NCBI GenBank assembly: GCA_965237635.1
Contig: CBDEFX010000002.1
Coordinates: forward strand, 1,860,001-1,924,000
Reading direction: 5' to 3'
DNA: 64,000 bases
DNA from: CBDEFX01 sp965237635
Lineage (GTDB): Bacteria; Chloroflexota; Dehalococcoidia; Lucifugimonadales; CAUZJF01
The translations under genes were made by a program, and so were the position numbers. The notes beneath the pieces are model-generated. The model ran no database searches. It was not told the DNA's origin and saw only the letters and a list, made by a program, of their open reading frames with translations. Positions 16,565 through 24,044 of this stretch are shown here, in pieces. Within the stretch, counting starts at the first letter, position 1. The number at the start of each line of letters is the position of its first letter.

Positions 16565-18009
16565 GTAACTGTTCAGACTTAAAGGGATGAACCTAAGAAC
16601 CCCTAGCGTTGCGAGTGGCAGTGATGTCATAAGGGAGAGGTGGAAGCTGAAGTAGACCTGCAGAGTGCGAGCCGTGAGACGCTGCTGGCGGTGATAGCCG
16701 AGTTGCGGCAGCGTGTAGAGGAGTTGGATGCTCAGCTGAGCATCCGCGGCCCGACCGCAGGGATGCCGGGCAACAAGCGGTTCGTCAAGCGGCATCAGCC
16801 TGAGAGGAACGGACCCCGTAAGCGTCGTCTCCACGGCTTTGCCCGACGGCGGATGGAACCCACGCAGCGGGTGATACATGCTCCTAAGTCGTGCCCGGAG
16901 TGCGGGACGGGCCTGTCAGGCGGCTGGGTTCAGCGGACACGAGAAGTCATCGAGCTTCCGATGGTGCCAGCAGAGGTGATCGAGCACGTCTTTGTGGCCC
17001 GGATATGTCCGCTGTGCGACAAGCGGCGGTTGCCTCAAGAGCCGTTGGAGGGCTTAGCAATGGGGCGGCGGCGCTTGGGGGTCAACCTGGTGAGCCTTAT
17101 TGTTACGCTGCGAGAAGAGGGGCGGCTGCCGGTGAGGAGCATCCAGTGGTACCTGCAAACGGTACATCAGTTGGAGCTGAGCGTGGGCGCCATCATTGAC
17201 GTAGTACACGCCACGGCCCAACGGGCCCAACCGGTAGTGGCTGAGATGCTGGAGCGCATACGTGGCTCTCCGGTAGTGCATGCAGATGAGACCGGCTGGC
17301 GGCAGGATGGGGCCAACGGCTATGTCTGGACCTTCAGCACTCCCACGGAGCGATACTTCCTACGCCGTGGCCGCGGCAAGGGTGTGGTGGACGAGGTGTT
17401 GGGCGAGTCCCCCGGTCAGGGCGAGAGCAGACTCTTCAGCGGAGTGCTGGTGAGTGACTTCTACGCTGCATACAGTCACTACCCCGGCCTCAAGCAGCGC
17501 TGCTGGGTACACCTGTTGCGGGACATCAATGAGCTTGAGGCGCTGTACCCTCAAGACATGGGCCTCGCCCTATGGGCTACAGCGGTGCGCCAACTCTATG
17601 ACCGGGCAAAGGCGTGCACTGACGCCCGCAGCCGACCGGCGTCTGGCTCACACCCGTCAGCGTCTCCCAACCAGTTGATGCTGGAGAAACTTCTGCTGTC
17701 GCTGTGCCAGCCCTTCTCCAACGACGATACTGCGCCTCAAGCCAAGCTCTGCCGGCGCATAGAACGGTTCATCAAGGAACTGTTCGTCTTCGTTTCCCAC
17801 CCGGGTGTGCCACCCGAGAACAATGCGGCTGAACGGAGCTTACGGCACCTGGCGGTCAGCCGTAAGATCAGCGGCGGCACTCGCTCTGAACGGGGCACCA
17901 ACACCAAAATGGCTCTCGCATCCCTCTTTGGCACCTGGAGGGCCAACGACCTTAACCCACTCCTCCACTGCCGCAACCTGCTCGTTTCCCCTCAACTCTG
18001 AACAGTTAC
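16565..18009 (+). mobile_element. IS66-family insertion sequence, 1445 bp
   Basis: The ends are inverted repeats beginning GTAACTGTTCAGA: the first 13 bp are perfect and similarity continues for about 22 bp. They are flanked by the 8-bp duplication AGGTATGG. Only the tnpC-type transposase is present; tnpA and tnpB accessory genes are absent, as in the ISBst12-like subgroup. It sits between the polysaccharide operon promoter and the carbamoyltransferase gene. It appears complete. Confidence 0.95.
16640..18001 (+). CDS. IS66-family transposase (TnpC-type)
   Basis: An intact 453-residue DDE transposase. It has an N-terminal coiled-coil-like stretch (residues ~5-35), a zinc-finger region CPECG...CPLCDKRR (residues ~88-125), the first catalytic Asp in VVHADETGW, the second in VSDFYAAY and the Glu in NNAAERSLR. 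The GTG at 16640 follows a GGGAG ribosome site. Full length and intact catalytic residues suggest the element may still be active. Confidence 0.95.
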   Translation: MEAEVDLQSASRETLLAVIAELRQRVEELDAQLSIRGPTAGMPGNKRFVKRHQPERNGPRKRRLHGFARRRMEPTQRVIHAPKSCPECGTGLSGGWVQRTREVIELPMVPAEVIEHVFVARICPLCDKRRLPQEPLEGLAMGRRRLGVNLVSLIVTLREEGRLPVRSIQWYLQTVHQLELSVGAIIDVVHATAQRAQPVVAEMLERIRGSPVVHADETGWRQDGANGYVWTFSTPTERYFLRRGRGKGVVDEVLGESPGQGESRLFSGVLVSDFYAAYSHYPGLKQRCWVHLLRDINELEALYPQDMGLALWATAVRQLYDRAKACTDARSRPASGSHPSASPNQLMLEKLLLSLCQPFSNDDTAPQAKLCRRIERFIKELFVFVSHPGVPPENNAAERSLRHLAVSRKISGGTRSERGTNTKMALASLFGTWRANDLNPLLHCRNLLVSPQL

Positions 18010-18017
18010 AGGTATGG
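18010..18017. repeat. Target-site duplication of IS66-type element, right copy
   Basis: AGGTATGG directly after the right terminal repeat, identical to 16557-16564. Confidence 0.93.
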
Positions 18018-18188
18018 AGCAATGTTTCATAGAAAGCGGATTGTCCCGTTCGGCTCCCCATACGTGCTATTGTTGCGGGCTTCTACGAGTCAGACCACTC
18101 GACAGGGTACAGGAGACCCCGGCAGGAACCCCGGAGCGGGGATGTGTGATGTATAGTATCGGCCGAGGTTGGGGAGGCTGGTGAACTA

Positions 18189-19943
18189 ATGCGCGCCGGT
18201 TCGAATTCCACAAGACTGATCCTTGGGATAAACGCCTATCACGGCGACTCCTCCGCATGTCTTATCAGAGATGGAGAGATGGTTGCCGCCGCGGAGGAGG
18301 AACGTTTTCGGCGCATCAAGCATTGGGCTGGCTTTCCCACCGAGGCGATAAGGTACTGCCTGCGAGAGGCGGATGTCAAAGCCGACGAAATCGAACACAT
18401 AGCGTTCTCCCGGAACCCTCTGGCACGCCTCCATAGCAAGGCGATATTTGCGCTAACGCAACGGCCTAGCCTTGGCCTTATCAGGAGCCGGCTGGCGAAC
18501 ATGAACCGGATGGCGGGCTCCAGGGAGCTTCTCACTTCCGCACTGAACATGGAGGCGTCCGGCCTTAAGGCGAAGTTCCACAGGGTGGAGCACCACCGTG
18601 CCCACAGCGCCAGCGCCTTCTTCGTGTCGCCCTTCGACACGGCCGCAGTGGTCTCCATAGACGCGTTTGGGGACTTCCGCAGCACGATGGTCAGCATGGG
18701 CCAGGGCGGCCGAATGGACGTGGTTAACACCGTAGAGTTCCCGCATTCGCTGGGCATACTCTATACCGCCGTGACACAGTACCTGGGGTTCCCGCGATAC
18801 GGCGACGAGTACAAAGTCATGGGTCTGGCAGCCTTCGGCCAGCCGACATTCCTCGATGAGTTCCGGAGGATGGTGGGTACTCGGCCGAAGGGAACCTTCA
18901 AGCTGGACCTGGAGTACTTCCGGCACGCCTCCGAGGGCGTTCCGATGACCTGGGACGACTGCGAACCGCAGATCGGGCGCGCCTACTCGGACTATATGAT
19001 CCGGCGCCTTGGGCCTGCCCGTCAGCCGGCCGACGAGCTGACCGACAGACATGAGAACATCGCTGCTTCCCTCCAAGCCGCACTAGAAGAGGTGTACTTC
19101 CACGTTCTCAACTACGCCCATGAGGTCACCGGCCAGAAGCGGCTAGCCCTAGCGGGCGGCGTCGCTTTCAATAGCGTCGCAAACGGGCAGATTTTCGACA
19201 GGACCCCCTTCGAGGATGTCTATATCCAGGCGGCGGCCGGCGACGCGGGCACCGGACTAGGCGCTGCCTACCACATCTATCACAAGGAGTCAGGTCACCC
19301 TCGCAGATTTGTGATGGACAACGCCTTCTGGGGACCAGGGTTCGAGGACTCGGAATTCACTCGGGTGCTTGAGGCTCAGGGTCTGGAATATGCCCGTCTG
19401 CCCGACGACCAGCTATACGAACACACTGCCGAAGCCGTCGCCGCGGGCAAGATCGTCGGCTGGTTCCAGGGCCGGATCGAGTGGGGCCCGCGAGCGTTGG
19501 GCAACAGGAGCATCATCGCCGACCCCCGCCGTGTAGACATGAAGGACATCTTGAACGCCCGCATCAAGCGCCGAGAACCTTTCCGGCCCTTCGCTCCCTC
19601 GATCCTGCTGGAGGCCGTCGACAGCTATTTCGAGAGGTCGTACCCCGACCCCTTCATGATCAAGGTCTATCCCATAAAGCCGGAGAAACGAGACGTGATT
19701 CCGGCCGTCACCCACGTAGACGGAACAGGCCGTCTCCAGACCGTGAGTAGAAAGGAAAACCCGCGCTACTGGTCGCTGATCAAGGAGTTTGAGCGCCAGA
19801 CCGGCGTCCCCATACTACTGAACACCTCGTTCAACGAGAACGAGCCGATTGTCTGCACGCCGGAGCAGGCGGTCGAATGTTATCAGCGGACCAAGATGGA
19901 CGTCCTGGTCCTGGGCAACTACCTGGTCGAGATCGGCCCATAG
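18189..19943 (+). CDS. Carbamoyltransferase (NodU/CmcH family)
   Basis: This 584-residue enzyme is predicted to carbamoylate a hydroxyl group of a sugar or secondary metabolite using carbamoyl phosphate and ATP. The N-terminal Kae1-like ATPase domain shows LGINAYHGDSSACLI, the metal-binding HHRAHSASAFF and VSIDAFGD. The C-terminal YrdC-like region contains QGRIEWGPRALGNRSI and FRPFAPSIL. The length is typical. It is divergent from the polysaccharide operon and likely decorates the same glycan. IS66 inserted upstream may have changed its expression. Confidence 0.93.
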   Translation: MRAGSNSTRLILGINAYHGDSSACLIRDGEMVAAAEEERFRRIKHWAGFPTEAIRYCLREADVKADEIEHIAFSRNPLARLHSKAIFALTQRPSLGLIRSRLANMNRMAGSRELLTSALNMEASGLKAKFHRVEHHRAHSASAFFVSPFDTAAVVSIDAFGDFRSTMVSMGQGGRMDVVNTVEFPHSLGILYTAVTQYLGFPRYGDEYKVMGLAAFGQPTFLDEFRRMVGTRPKGTFKLDLEYFRHASEGVPMTWDDCEPQIGRAYSDYMIRRLGPARQPADELTDRHENIAASLQAALEEVYFHVLNYAHEVTGQKRLALAGGVAFNSVANGQIFDRTPFEDVYIQAAAGDAGTGLGAAYHIYHKESGHPRRFVMDNAFWGPGFEDSEFTRVLEAQGLEYARLPDDQLYEHTAEAVAAGKIVGWFQGRIEWGPRALGNRSIIADPRRVDMKDILNARIKRREPFRPFAPSILLEAVDSYFERSYPDPFMIKVYPIKPEKRDVIPAVTHVDGTGRLQTVSRKENPRYWSLIKEFERQTGVPILLNTSFNENEPIVCTPEQAVECYQRTKMDVLVLGNYLVEIGP

Positions 19944-19987
19944 CGGTTGGACTTCTCCGCACACCTCTTATTGCACGGGGGCCTGTC

Positions 19988-20016
19988 GTAGAGACGCCCC
20001 GCTGGGGCGTCTCTAC
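19988..20016. terminator. Strong hairpin between convergent genes
   Basis: A perfect 13-bp stem GTAGAGACGCCCC with loop GCT, followed by a short T/A-rich stretch. It lies between the convergent carbamoyltransferase and UDP-xylose-synthase-like genes, so it may act as a bidirectional terminator. It also belongs to a palindrome class with GTAG...CTAC ends seen elsewhere in the window. Confidence 0.75.
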
Positions 20017-20031
20017 ATTATTCTTGCTTGC

Positions 20032-21060
20032 TCAGGTCTTGACCGCCGCTCTAACGGCCTCTTGGAAGTAGGGCGCGACCCTCTTTAAGCCGTCTAAGCG
20101 ACCTATCCTCGGCTCCCAGCCCAGGAGGCGACGCGCGAGGGAGATGTCGGGCCTGCGGGTTTTCGGATCGTCCACCGGAAGAGGGCTGAATGTTATTGAG
20201 CTAATGCTCCCGGTCGCACTTATGACTTCCTCCGCGATCTTTAGGACGGTGACCTCCTGGGGGTTGCCGATGTTCACGACCAGCGCGTCGTCTTCCGCTT
20301 CCTGGTCCTTACTTCGTCCGTGAGTCAGCAGCCGGAAGATACCCTCGACAGTGTCGTCCACATAGCATAGTGAGCGGGTCTGCGACCCGTCCCCATATAC
20401 GGTAAGCGGCTCACCTCCTATGGCCTGGGTCATGAACGTGGGTACCGCTCGCCCATCGTCGACGCGCATCCGGGGCCCATAGGTGTTGAATATCCTTGCA
20501 ATGCGCACGTCGAGTCCATGTGTATGATAGTACGCACTGGTCATAGCCTCGGCGAACCGTTTGGCCTCGTCATAGACACTGCGCGGCCCTATTGGGCTTA
20601 CGTTTCCGGAGTAACTTTCCGGCTGAGGGTTCACCTCGGGGTCCCCGTAGACCTCTGAGCTAGACGCGAGCAGAAACGTGGCGTCATGCGCCTTGGCCAG
20701 TCCCAGCGCGTTATGCGTTCCCAGCGCTCCGACCTTCAGAGTGTGGATAGGGTGTCGCATGTAGGCTTTGGGGCTGGCTGGGCTGGCGAAGTGTAGAACG
20801 TAGTCGACGCGCGGGTCGGCCGGCCCGGTCGTAGACCCTGCCAGAAGATCACGCAGGTATATAGGCTCTGTCACGTCGTGGGACCGGAAGATGAAGTCGG
20901 GATGTTCCAGGAGATGGTCTACGTTCGTGGAGACACCCGTGATCAGGTTGTCTAGGCAGAGCACCTGGTGCCCCTCAGCCAGCAGGCGATCGCACAGATG
21001 AGAGCCCAGGAACCCTGACCCGCCTGTAATGAGTGTCCTGCGCTGTCTATCTTCTGCCAA
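20032..21060 (-). CDS. NAD-dependent epimerase/dehydratase, UDP-glucuronate decarboxylase-like
   Basis: An extended short-chain dehydrogenase of 342 residues. It has the NAD site TLITGGSGFLGSHL, the SSSEVYGDP strand and the catalytic motif YDEAK. The text LHFASPASPKAYMRHPI and TYGPRMRVDDGRAVPTF is typical of UDP-xylose synthase. It lies 3 bp after UDP-glucose dehydrogenase, which makes its presumed substrate UDP-glucuronate. Together they would supply UDP-xylose in the cytoplasm. A 4-epimerase role is less likely. Confidence 0.88.
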   Translation of the reverse strand: MAEDRQRRTLITGGSGFLGSHLCDRLLAEGHQVLCLDNLITGVSTNVDHLLEHPDFIFRSHDVTEPIYLRDLLAGSTTGPADPRVDYVLHFASPASPKAYMRHPIHTLKVGALGTHNALGLAKAHDATFLLASSSEVYGDPEVNPQPESYSGNVSPIGPRSVYDEAKRFAEAMTSAYYHTHGLDVRIARIFNTYGPRMRVDDGRAVPTFMTQAIGGEPLTVYGDGSQTRSLCYVDDTVEGIFRLLTHGRSKDQEAEDDALVVNIGNPQEVTVLKIAEEVISATGSISSITFSPLPVDDPKTRRPDISLARRLLGWEPRIGRLDGLKRVAPYFQEAVRAAVKT

Positions 21061-21063
21061 TCG

Positions 21064-22410
21064 CTATGGCCTTCCGATACTGTGGTACTCGAAGCCAAGA
21101 GTTCGGACCGAATCGGGGTCCAACATGTTGCGTCCGTCTACGATCAGGGGGACCGCCATACGGCCTCGGACATCCGCAAGGTCTACCTCGTGAAATTCGG
21201 GCCACTCGGTTAGCAGTAGTACAGCCTCCGCATCCTGGGCAGCCTCCTCAGGCCCGTCGCAGTAGGTCAGGCTCCCAGCATTTCCATCGGGGAAGTGGTG
21301 TTGAAACTCGTCCATTGCCTGCGGGTCGAAAACGCGTAGGATCGCGCCCTCCTCTAACAGGCCTCGGACTATTCCTAGACTTGGCGCCTCTCGCACGTCG
21401 TCGGTCCCCGGCTTGAATGCAACTCCCCAGATGGCCAAAGTCTTTCCGTTAATGACCCATAGCGACTTTCGAACCTCGGACAAGAAGCGTTCCACCCTAC
21501 TCTTGTTGATGCGCTCCACCTCTCGCAATAGCGAGAAGTCCAGGCCATGCTGTGAGGCGATCCATGCAAAGGCCGGCAAGTCCTTCGGAAAGCAAGACCC
21601 GCCATACCCTATCCCAGCCTTAAGGTAGCTTGAGCCTATTCGCGGGTCCATACCTAGGCCCCGAGCGACATCGTCGATGTTGGCTCCGGCGGCCTCGCAC
21701 AGATCGGCAACCATATTGACGAACGAGAGCTTCGTGGCGAGGAATGAGTTAGACGCATGTTTAATTATCTCGGCCGTGTTGATGTCGGTCGTTATCACCG
21801 ACGACTCGACGGACCTGCCCGAGCGCTCCAGAAGTGGTCCGTAGATCTCCAGAAGCAGCTTGGCGGCACGGTCGCTCTCGACCCCTAGAACGATGCGGTC
21901 GGGATTCATGACGTCTTCGATCGCCATCCCCTCCCGAAGGAACTCTGGGTTGACAGCTACGTCGAAATCCGGACCGGAACCCGATGTATCTGCCCCGGAG
22001 TAGCGAAGCACGCTCCTTTTGAGCTGCTGGGCGGTCTGGACCGGTGTCGTACTTTTCTCAACGATCAGCTTGTAGCCATTAAGGTTGGAAGCGATCACCC
22101 TGGCCACAGCATCCAACTGCGAGAGGTCCGCCGATCCGTCTTCACGTTTGGGCGTTCCAACGCACACGAAAAGGACGGAAGCATCGCGCATAGCCGTGGA
22201 CACGTCTGCCTCGACCACGAAGTTCCCAGTGTCGAGGTGTTTCCTGAGGAGTTCTTCGACGCCCGGCTCGCGATAGGGTACCTCGCCGCTAGCGATCAGC
22301 TCAGCCTTTGTCTGGTCGTCCTCAGCCCCAACAACGGGCCAACCCAACTCAGCAAGGCCGAGGGCGGTCGGCAGGCCCACGTGGCCAAGGCCCAACACCG
22401 CTATCTTCAA
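21064..22410 (-). CDS. ugd: UDP-glucose 6-dehydrogenase
   Basis: Oxidises UDP-glucose to UDP-glucuronate with two NAD. The N-terminal Rossmann site is IAVLGLGHVGLPTA, the middle domain carries EFLREGMAIED and the catalytic Cys is in GIGYGGSCFPKDL. About 449 residues, as usual. A GTG at 22413 is possible, but TTG 22410 is preferred because it lies 5 nt after the GGAGG site, whereas GTG is only 2 nt away. It shares an operon with the NusG-like and winged-helix genes. Confidence 0.93.
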   Translation of the reverse strand: MKIAVLGLGHVGLPTALGLAELGWPVVGAEDDQTKAELIASGEVPYREPGVEELLRKHLDTGNFVVEADVSTAMRDASVLFVCVGTPKREDGSADLSQLDAVARVIASNLNGYKLIVEKSTTPVQTAQQLKRSVLRYSGADTSGSGPDFDVAVNPEFLREGMAIEDVMNPDRIVLGVESDRAAKLLLEIYGPLLERSGRSVESSVITTDINTAEIIKHASNSFLATKLSFVNMVADLCEAAGANIDDVARGLGMDPRIGSSYLKAGIGYGGSCFPKDLPAFAWIASQHGLDFSLLREVERINKSRVERFLSEVRKSLWVINGKTLAIWGVAFKPGTDDVREAPSLGIVRGLLEEGAILRVFDPQAMDEFQHHFPDGNAGSLTYCDGPEEAAQDAEAVLLLTEWPEFHEVDLADVRGRMAVPLIVDGRNMLDPDSVRTLGFEYHSIGRP

Positions 22411-22564
22411 CACACCCTCCTGAAGTGACGACTCGACAGCAGATTGCAGACGCGATTATGAACATTCTGGGGTTGAATGTCTGTAAGGAACAAGTACACC
22501 CGCCAGAGCGCGTCGTCTCTAGCCGAAGCGTAGGTGTCTCTCGCGACGCCAGCCCACGAGACGA

Positions 22565-23200
22565 TCACACGCGGGCGGCGGCACGGGGCCCGAACCCGCG
22601 GATCCAACGTCCCCTGCCTCTCGTCCTACGCGGAGCGCGCCCCGGATAGAATGCCACCGGATCGTCACTAGCGGGCTGCAGGTCCTCCCAAGGGACGCGC
22701 GCCGGCACAAGCTGGCCCATGAAGTCCAGGAGCACTCGAACCTGCGACTGCGGTGACTTCGGCTCTTCGAGTACCTCGGCCAGGTTCTCCATCGAGCCCG
22801 CGGTAACGACTACCTTTTCTCCCCGCCGAAACCTCCTCCAGTATCCACCCTCACTCTTAATCGTCGCTAAACGGCGGACCAGTTCGGCCACGACCTCGTC
22901 TGGGACCTTTGGCGCAACCCCGTCAAACTGGACCCAACCTATCATGCCGGCTACATGATTGATGGGAGGTAGCCTGGAGGCGTCTTGATCTCGTCTAACG
23001 AAGAGGTATCCCGGGAAAAGCGGAATGTCCTTATAACCAAGCCTAGGGCGGGGCGTCTGAACACGCGGGAAGTACAGATCGTACCCATTCCGCTCGAGCG
23101 CGGCAGCGGCAACGTACTCAGACTGTGGCTTTGTACGAGCCAGGTGCCACGCGGACCCCTCTGAGGCCAGTTTCAAATCTGACTTCCCGTTGCTCTGCAT
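22565..23200 (-). CDS. NusG/RfaH-like transcription antiterminator
   Basis: This 211-residue paralogue of NusG is of the operon-specific RfaH/UpxY type. The N-terminal NGN domain (residues ~15-115) shows WHLARTKPQSEYVAAAALE, the YFPRVQTPR strand and PLFPGYLFVRRD. A KOW-like segment follows at ~130-180 (FRRGEKVVVTAGSMENLAEV). The C terminus is Arg-rich. Such proteins ride RNA polymerase through long capsule operons. It is encoded at the head of the UDP-sugar operon, so it probably promotes its own operon and perhaps the 16-kb nonulosonate operon. Confidence 0.88.
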   Translation of the reverse strand: MQSNGKSDLKLASEGSAWHLARTKPQSEYVAAAALERNGYDLYFPRVQTPRPRLGYKDIPLFPGYLFVRRDQDASRLPPINHVAGMIGWVQFDGVAPKVPDEVVAELVRRLATIKSEGGYWRRFRRGEKVVVTAGSMENLAEVLEEPKSPQSQVRVLLDFMGQLVPARVPWEDLQPASDDPVAFYPGRAPRRTRGRGRWIRGFGPRAAARV

Positions 23201-23235
23201 CCCGACGCCGCCTCCTGTCGGTGTTTTAAGCCGAT

Positions 23236-23859
23236 TCAGCCTCGCGCCCGCAGAAACTCCACAAGCTGCGATTCGGATGCGCCCGAAGCATACAGGTCCT
23301 CACGCGCGGCATCCCCGTGGTCCGAATCCGCCACGATTATCTTTGCGTACTCACCGGCGACCATAGATCCCATTTCCTGGACGGGCATCCCCAGGAAGCT
23401 CGGCCCCTGGGAGTTCGTCCCGAATACATCGATGTCATCGACACCGATTTCCCGGAGCGCCAAGTATGCAAGCTCAGCTAGCTCGGTGGTGCCGACGATG
23501 GCGACTCTTGATTCTTTGTTAAGCGGCAGATTGCTGAAGTCCTGACGCAAGATCTGGCGCACCCTGCGATAGTGGTGCATGAACCGGTCGATGTACACAA
23601 GGGTGAGTTGGACCTTGCGGGCCATACCCCTGGGCGTGACAACATAGACCCACCGCTTCCAGCTGAGGTGAGTGACCTTGATATAGCCCTTGGTGGCCAA
23701 CCTCCGCACCAGTAGGTTGGCCACGCCGAGGGCGATGCCAAGCCGTCTCGCGAGCTGGCGCTGGCTCAGGTCTGGACTGCTATCGACCTCCTCAAGAAGC
23801 CGTAGCTCCCGGTAGGAGTTGTCCTCCAGACCTTTCGAGTGTTCATCAGAAGAACGCAT
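23236..23859 (-). CDS. Winged helix-turn-helix regulator with C-terminal Rossmann-like domain
   Basis: A 207-residue regulator. Residues ~18-75 form a winged helix (LSQRQLARRLGIALGVANLLVRRLATKG as recognition region, then the wing KRWVYVVTPRG). A helical linker follows. From ~115 there is a short nucleotide-binding-like fold: VAIVGTTELAELAYLAL, IDVFG and KIIVADSD, as in sugar acetyltransferase (PglD-like) N-domains and CoA/NAD-sensing folds. It is the first gene of the capsule-precursor operon. Its promoter has the -10 box 6 nt before ATG, so the transcript is probably leaderless. It is a candidate for binding the shared 16-bp box. Confidence 0.8.
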   Translation of the reverse strand: MRSSDEHSKGLEDNSYRELRLLEEVDSSPDLSQRQLARRLGIALGVANLLVRRLATKGYIKVTHLSWKRWVYVVTPRGMARKVQLTLVYIDRFMHHYRRVRQILRQDFSNLPLNKESRVAIVGTTELAELAYLALREIGVDDIDVFGTNSQGPSFLGMPVQEMGSMVAGEYAKIIVADSDHGDAAREDLYASGASESQLVEFLRARG

Positions 23860-23865
23860 GCGACA

Positions 23866-23894
23866 AATATATTGCTCATCGAAGCTGCTGTCAA
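23866..23894 (-). promoter_or_regulatory. Consensus promoter of the regulator operon, probably leaderless
   Basis: Perfect -35 TTGACA (23889-23894), 17-bp spacer and -10 TATATT (23866-23871). Only TGTCGC separates the -10 from the ATG at 23859, so transcription should begin at or next to the start codon. The -35 lies inside the shared box. Confidence 0.85.
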
Positions 23895-23903
23895 GTACCT
23901 ACA
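23888..23903. promoter_or_regulatory. Shared 16-bp box, copy B (CTGTCAAGTACCTACA)
   Basis: Identical to 16542-16557 and placed the same way relative to the -35 hexamer. Immediately upstream is CCTACGTCAAGG, which repeats part of the box (CCTAC and GTCAAG). This may be a second half-site. Confidence 0.65.
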
Positions 23904-23983
23904 CCTACGTCAAGGGCACGACGGACTGCGGTAGAAGCCGCCCACGCTCATTGCCAAGTACGTGGGGCTTCGGACCCCGTGTG

Positions 23984-23989
23984 TATAAT
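23984..23989 (+). promoter_or_regulatory. Possible -10 box upstream of the DUF4012 operon
   Basis: TATAAT about 55 bp before the DUF4012 start. No good -35 hexamer is found at 16-18 bp spacing. A small hairpin GGGGCTTCGGACCCC-like segment occupies that place. Confidence 0.35.
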
Positions 23990-24044
23990 TGGAGTTGGAC
24001 ATCCTGACTGTGTTTGTAGCGGAAAGTAAGCGGTAGGAAGGGTG

